Part shown: one piece after another, positions 59,901-64,000 of the stretch | Layout: each line of letters starts with the position of its first letter | How positions within the stretch are numbered: the first letter of the stretch is position 1 | Source of the DNA: Pectinophora gossypiella | Taxonomy: Eukaryota > Arthropoda > Insecta > Lepidoptera > Gelechiidae | Assembly (NCBI RefSeq): GCF_024362695.1 | Contig: NC_065423.1 | Coordinates: forward strand, 4,705,001 to 4,769,000 | Reading direction: 5' to 3' | DNA length: 64,000 nucleotides | Translations under genes and position numbers: made by a program | Notes under the pieces: model-generated | What the model saw: only the letters and a program-made list of their open reading frames with translations | Told to the model about the DNA's origin: nothing | Database searches by the model: none

Positions 59901-61318
59901 AACTTATATTTCACAACGGATAGAGGTACGTAAAGTTAAAATGTTACCCGTATATACTAGCCCTAATTACGGAACATCCTGTGTGCATATCCTGTATCTT
60001 TTAAAATTTATTTATAGGAAGTTTATTATACCTATTTACCATCGTAGTTTGTAGCGGAGATGTACGTTTCGAAAAGGTTAAAGTTGATAAATCTCAAACC
60101 TACAACTTTAACTGGTGTCGGCAAGGTCACTGTCAAGTTACTAAGCTAACATATGTGGCTTTTAACCTTTATAATTGATACAAATGTATGTAAATAAAAC
60201 TGTATAAATGCCTAGAAAAATGAATCCTTTTTGGTAACAATAATACCTACGACGTAAATCGACCTTGGGTAAGTACGTCCAACTCGGAGATCAGTAAGTA
60301 TACTTAATTCTCTCTCTGTAAGTAAACGCAAGTTTAAAACAACGTGGGAGTCAATGACTATATATTTCATTATTATCTTTCGTAATTTGCATGTCTTGTG
60401 TTTGTGAAATAGAGCAATGGAAATACCGGCGATATGACCGTAACACGTAAGCGCCATTACCCAAACATACGCCAGGTTGTGGTTCCATGAAGTACGGCCA
60501 GGTGTATTCGGTTCTTTGGAAGTATGGTGCGATGGATGGTACGTCAGTTAATGCGAACTCTGGTTTGCCGACTTCTAGAAGTAGGACTGTCACGTTCGGG
60601 TCTTCTGTGAGACGAGACGCCAGGACACACCCAGCAGAACCGGCCCCTATGATTACGTAGTCATATTCTGCGAATGGCGCATTCACACCTGAAAAAAGTG
60701 ACAGGCCGATGTTTTAATTTCGAAACTTGAAAGCATAGTAAGTAAAATATTAAATAGTGTTACACATTATTACGATGATCGGAGATCGTCAAGTGTTATG
60801 TAATAAATGAAAAGTAAAAGATTTCGGATGGAAAGTAAGAGTTCGCATCCTGGTTGCGTATATAAATTTTATTTTAAGATAATTCTAAATTAATCGTGTA
60901 CCGTACAGTTGTGTAACAAAAAAAATCTTTATAAAGCAATTTGAAAAAAGAAGGTATAATTTGACATGTCAGATAGTCGGTCACGCTCTAATTAGTTAGG
61001 TGTACGAGATAACTTCTACAACGTACAATCTATGGTTATTGTTTTCAACTTACCATTAGGCAATGGGTATTTGTCCTTCAGGTTGTCTAAGAAATCCACC
61101 GGCTGGTTCGGAGACTGGTTCGGTGCAATCGTTTGCATCATGAAATTCACTAACGGGTTCTGCCGAAATGACGATGGGCCGAAAGTAGCCCTCTTGTATT
61201 TTCCAAAATATGTATCCGATGTTCCGAACAAGTCTTCTCTGCCATTTGTGCTTAGCGTGTATGTTTGTATGAATATTAAAATTATCCATAGAAACATTGT
61301 ATGCACTTCTCTTGACAT
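56976..61318 (-). CDS. GMC oxidoreductase 3 (glucose-dehydrogenase-like)
   Basis: Exons are 61318-61054, 60688-60461, 59661-59529, 58505-58386 and 58290-56976, totalling 687 codons (686 aa). ATG at 61318 opens a signal peptide (MFLWIILIFIQTYTLS within residues 8-23); the upstream frame opens with TTG and contains an acceptor-like TTTACAG, suggesting a 5' UTR intron. It has FAD-binding YVIIGAGSAGCVLA, signature 1 in exon 3 and the likely pair His598 and His642. The C-terminus runs about 20 residues past the paralogues (SQSDNLQSYDYDDGTF). The exon 3 donor lies in a 15-bp direct repeat flanking a transposon; see findings. A minus-strand AATAAA is at 56815-56820. Confidence 0.9.
58985..59065. repeat. 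Short dispersed repeat with at least six copies
   Basis: The core is AGGTGCATCCATCGCAAGGT followed by GAACTAAGTA. Further copies are near 37839-37912 (inverted), 48205-48275, 49715-49790 (inverted), 55890-55965 and 59690-59765. Several sit within GMC-cluster introns. Confidence 0.55.
59121..59515. mobile_element. TIR-bearing element in GMC-3 intron 3
   Basis: AAACACATAATAACGG plus TTCTTACCGCGTTTAAA on the left pairs with the inverted copy at 59479-59511. The right interior contains a dispersed block (TATTTCGACACTGTTGCAAG on the minus strand). A 15-bp direct repeat (59106-59120 and 59516-59530) brackets it, but about 35 bp of extra sequence separates the left repeat from the TIR. Confidence 0.5.
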
Positions 61319-62962
61319 CTTGATTTGGCTAATGAGCTTGCTCTTTAGAAATCTGTAAACGCAAAATTGTAAGTATAGAATTAAGTTTCTTAATTTCTCG
61401 CAAATGTCAAATGATTTCAGTTCCAATTAAGCTTTCAGGTCGTGGTCTTTAAATCTTTTGAAATCTATCAAAGTAGAATTACAATTATGTTAAACGAACG
61501 CACGTGTATACTTATGTTTTTTTAGCAGCTGTTAAATAGGTATAAGTAATTATTACTATGCGTAGTTACGCCATACCAATTTGCGATTGCAACCCGAATT
61601 CGTTTCTAATTTTAACTTTGAAGGTTATATTTAATCTATTTTCTTTCTCTAGTTAAACTACCTACGTAGTGAGGTAGGTCCTACGATTACTCGGTAGTAC
61701 CTATCAATATAAAAGTGAAGGTGAACTTTCCGCCCATTCATAATGTAAATTACGAAAACAACGATGTATTATATTACGATACTAAAAGGCATTATAAACA
61801 AGACTGGTTGTTTATATAATGATTATCTTTGCTCCTTTTTTTGGCAGTCGTACGATTACTCGTTAAAAAAAGTAAACCTTGCGGTCATTCATGAATAAAT
61901 TGCGGAAAAAGGGTGTATTTTCGATACTTTAAAAAAAGTATTCCACCGGTTATCTGTTGCGCATGCTCCAGTTTTGAATTTAAAAAAGTACTTGTTTGAC
62001 ACGCGATTAAAATGATACGCGCAGCCTTGGTGCTTTTGCAACGTAATTGTCACACAAAAATACACTCACTGAGATAACAGATAGACACCGTTGAATTTCA
62101 CTTAGATTTCTTCTAATATACGATAGCAAGTACACATTGTTTCACATATTTCAAGATTACACACAGTGTATAAGGTTACTCAGGTATGTTCATACTAGAC
62201 AGGCTTTTGCTGTTGGTATAGGAACCGGATAGAATTTCGTAAGTCTCGTCTAGGAGGGGAAAATGTAGGAAATTACAGTATCAAGTATGAGTTGCCTAGG
62301 TCGTATAGTTTCGACTAGTTTTGATACATTAAGCTTGCCAACAAGTGGGTTAAATGTTTATGACTAACTATAATACACAACTAACGAAAACTTTACAAAT
62401 ACAAACATTAAAAAATTTCATCATCACTTATGCTTACTTATTTAAGTAAAGTAACTAAGGACTTTTATAGGGGAAAATAGAGCAGTTGTTTCCCTCTTGC
62501 CTTCCGCCCCAAAGTACTCTGTTTGACGTGTGTGGGATGGCACTCACTATACCTAATCGATTTCAAGACCGTATCGACAGTTACTGCTGCCCTCTGTCAG
62601 GTTCCAGGTTACAGTCCCTGTGACTTAAAAATGTTGACAGTAAGAATTTCCAATGAAGAGTTTAAGTCGGAATAGTGCGTACTTTTTAAGAGACGTTAAT
62701 TAAGACGTTCTACATTACTACAAAGCATATCCTATAGTACAGTATAGACATTATAATATGTCATATGATTATAACATAACACAACATAGTATCCAGGCTG
62801 TATCCCCGAAGCGGTATTTAGAGGTGTATTGTAGGTACATACACCCGCTTTTCGCCAGACATATTTAAGTCTCAAGTAATAGGGGGTGAGCCTATCGCCA
62901 TTAACCGGGCGGAAAATCCTGGAAACCTCGTGATTCTACCGTGTTATTATCACGTGGTGATA
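61319..62962. other. GMC-3 upstream region, no further gene recognised
   Basis: It has no fourth GMC exon and no flotillin-2 exon. Short repeat-like text occurs at 62460-62520 (inverted relation to 9950-10010) and 62760-62900. Confidence 0.4.
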
Positions 62963-62974
62963 ATGTCATATGTT

Positions 62975-63377
62975 TTTTTTTTTTTTGTTTTGGTTTTCCC
63001 CGAAGGGTAAGGCAAAGGGAACTATGCCCATACAGCCATGTCTGACGTATTTTTTTTCTTGATGATTAATGAAATGATGAAAGGTGATGATGATGAAACC
63101 TAAGCCCCCACCCTCGGAGTAGACTCCTACTCCGAACCCCAAACGAATTAACTCAAAAGTCCGCATAAACTTTTGAGTTATGAAGCGGCTTCCCGGCACG
63201 AAGCGAAAATAGGCAGATACACTTTGTTTATTGAATACCCCAATATAATAACACTCGCGAATGTCTTCCGACTAACTTAATGCGATCATTAACCACAAAA
63301 CACCACTTCGTATTAATTATTTAGATTACTCAATGAAGAAAGCAACTGTCCCGTTCCCGTTTCCCGCCGAAAAGCCC
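62975..63377 (-). mobile_element. Poly(A) retroposon, copy 3
   Basis: Same family as 11889-12292 and 12342-12754. The poly-T tail is at the left and the GGGCTTTTCGGCGGG start at the right. The 12-bp duplication ATGTCATATGTT is at 62963-62974 and 63378-63389. It is slightly more diverged than copies 1 and 2. Confidence 0.8.
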
Positions 63378-63389
63378 ATGTCATATGTT

Positions 63390-64000
63390 GTTATGACAGG
63401 AGAATATTTTTATTCATAATGTAGATCTACGAGAGGCAAAAGTCCGCATACATACTCGATTTCTTAACGCCTCTACATCTCACACTTTTGCACTACCAAG
63501 TATACAAGTGTAATTCAAATTGTGTGTCTTCGTAGAAATTTCTTACATGCAAATTGTAAAGGCAAGGAAAGAAGGAAATTAAGAATCCTTTTTAATGAAC
63601 GATATATAACCCTTTAATGCAATAAGAGCCCTTTTTAATGTAGGTAATAGCAAGGTACGTAACGAAGTTACAGATACAATAGTCAATTATTGACTCAAAA
63701 ATATTTTGTTTAGATAAATATTATTGCACCAAAATAAAAATAAATAATTACAAAATACTCTTAACTAGGTACACGGCAAATGGCGGCCTTATCGCTTAGA
63801 GCGATTTCTTCCAGACAACCATAAGGCGAGAAAAAAATATTTTGATCGTTTATTCAATATTTTTGTAATGTGACATAGAAATGTAGTGTTTTATTTATTT
63901 TATATTAAGCGAGTTTCTAACCAGATTTGAATAATTCGGGAATAGGATGTACTTACAATTACAGATCGCCTATCAAACACCATATAATCTAATCCAGCAC
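63390..64000. other. No gene recognised
   Basis: AT-rich sequence to the window edge, with no exon, repeat unit or structure that I can support. Confidence 0.4.

Noticed and set aside
1..64000. CRISPR array, bacterial operon or rRNA gene
   Set aside because: No regularly spaced direct repeats, bacterial gene layout or rRNA-like sequence was seen; the window is clearly eukaryotic.

Overview
The window is AT-rich eukaryotic DNA with small exons, GT-AG introns and many short transposons. Protein similarity (PP4c, UBE2G1, SIRT4, flotillin-2, insect-type GMC oxidoreductases) and the repeat families point to an insect, most likely a moth or butterfly. The order-level call rests on remembered lepidopteran repeats and is an inference.

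Layout. 1-13.4 kb is repeat-dense. It holds a probable minus-strand gene fragment (2292-4028) and an unrecognised four-exon plus-strand gene (4241-9713, 283 aa). From 13.5 to 40.5 kb there is a compact block of housekeeping genes: RAD9 (+), UBE2G1 (-), MYBBP1A (-), eIF4H (+), ELP5 (-), SIRT4 (+), PP4c (-) and the first exon of flotillin-2 (+). Three pairs are head to head within 470-760 bp (MYBBP1A/eIF4H, ELP5/SIRT4, PP4c/Flo2) and may share promoters. The other neighbours are mostly convergent. From 42 to 61.3 kb, three tandem GMC-oxidoreductase genes lie on the minus strand. No second flotillin-2 exon was found in the window, so they appear to sit inside flotillin-2 intron 1. All three have five exons, and exons 2, 3 and 4 are exactly 228, 133 and 120 nt in each with the same phases.

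Main observations. UBE2G1 has two tandem versions of its terminal coding exon, each with its own acceptor and stop, which would give two C-termini. A large palindrome at 11.9-12.75 kb is two separate opposite-facing insertions of one poly(A) retroposon, each with its own target-site duplication; a third copy lies at 63 kb. A transposon in GMC-3 intron 3 is flanked by a 15-bp direct repeat that duplicates a 5' splice site. A TIR element ends about 80 bp before the RAD9 start codon.

The genes do not form one pathway. They cover checkpoint signalling (RAD9, PP4c), ubiquitination (UBE2G1), nucleolar function (MYBBP1A), translation and tRNA modification (eIF4H, ELP5), mitochondrial metabolism (SIRT4), membrane scaffolding (flotillin-2) and secreted or lumenal redox enzymes (GMC cluster). 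Exon boundaries were set by eye from splice motifs, phase continuity and remembered family sequence.
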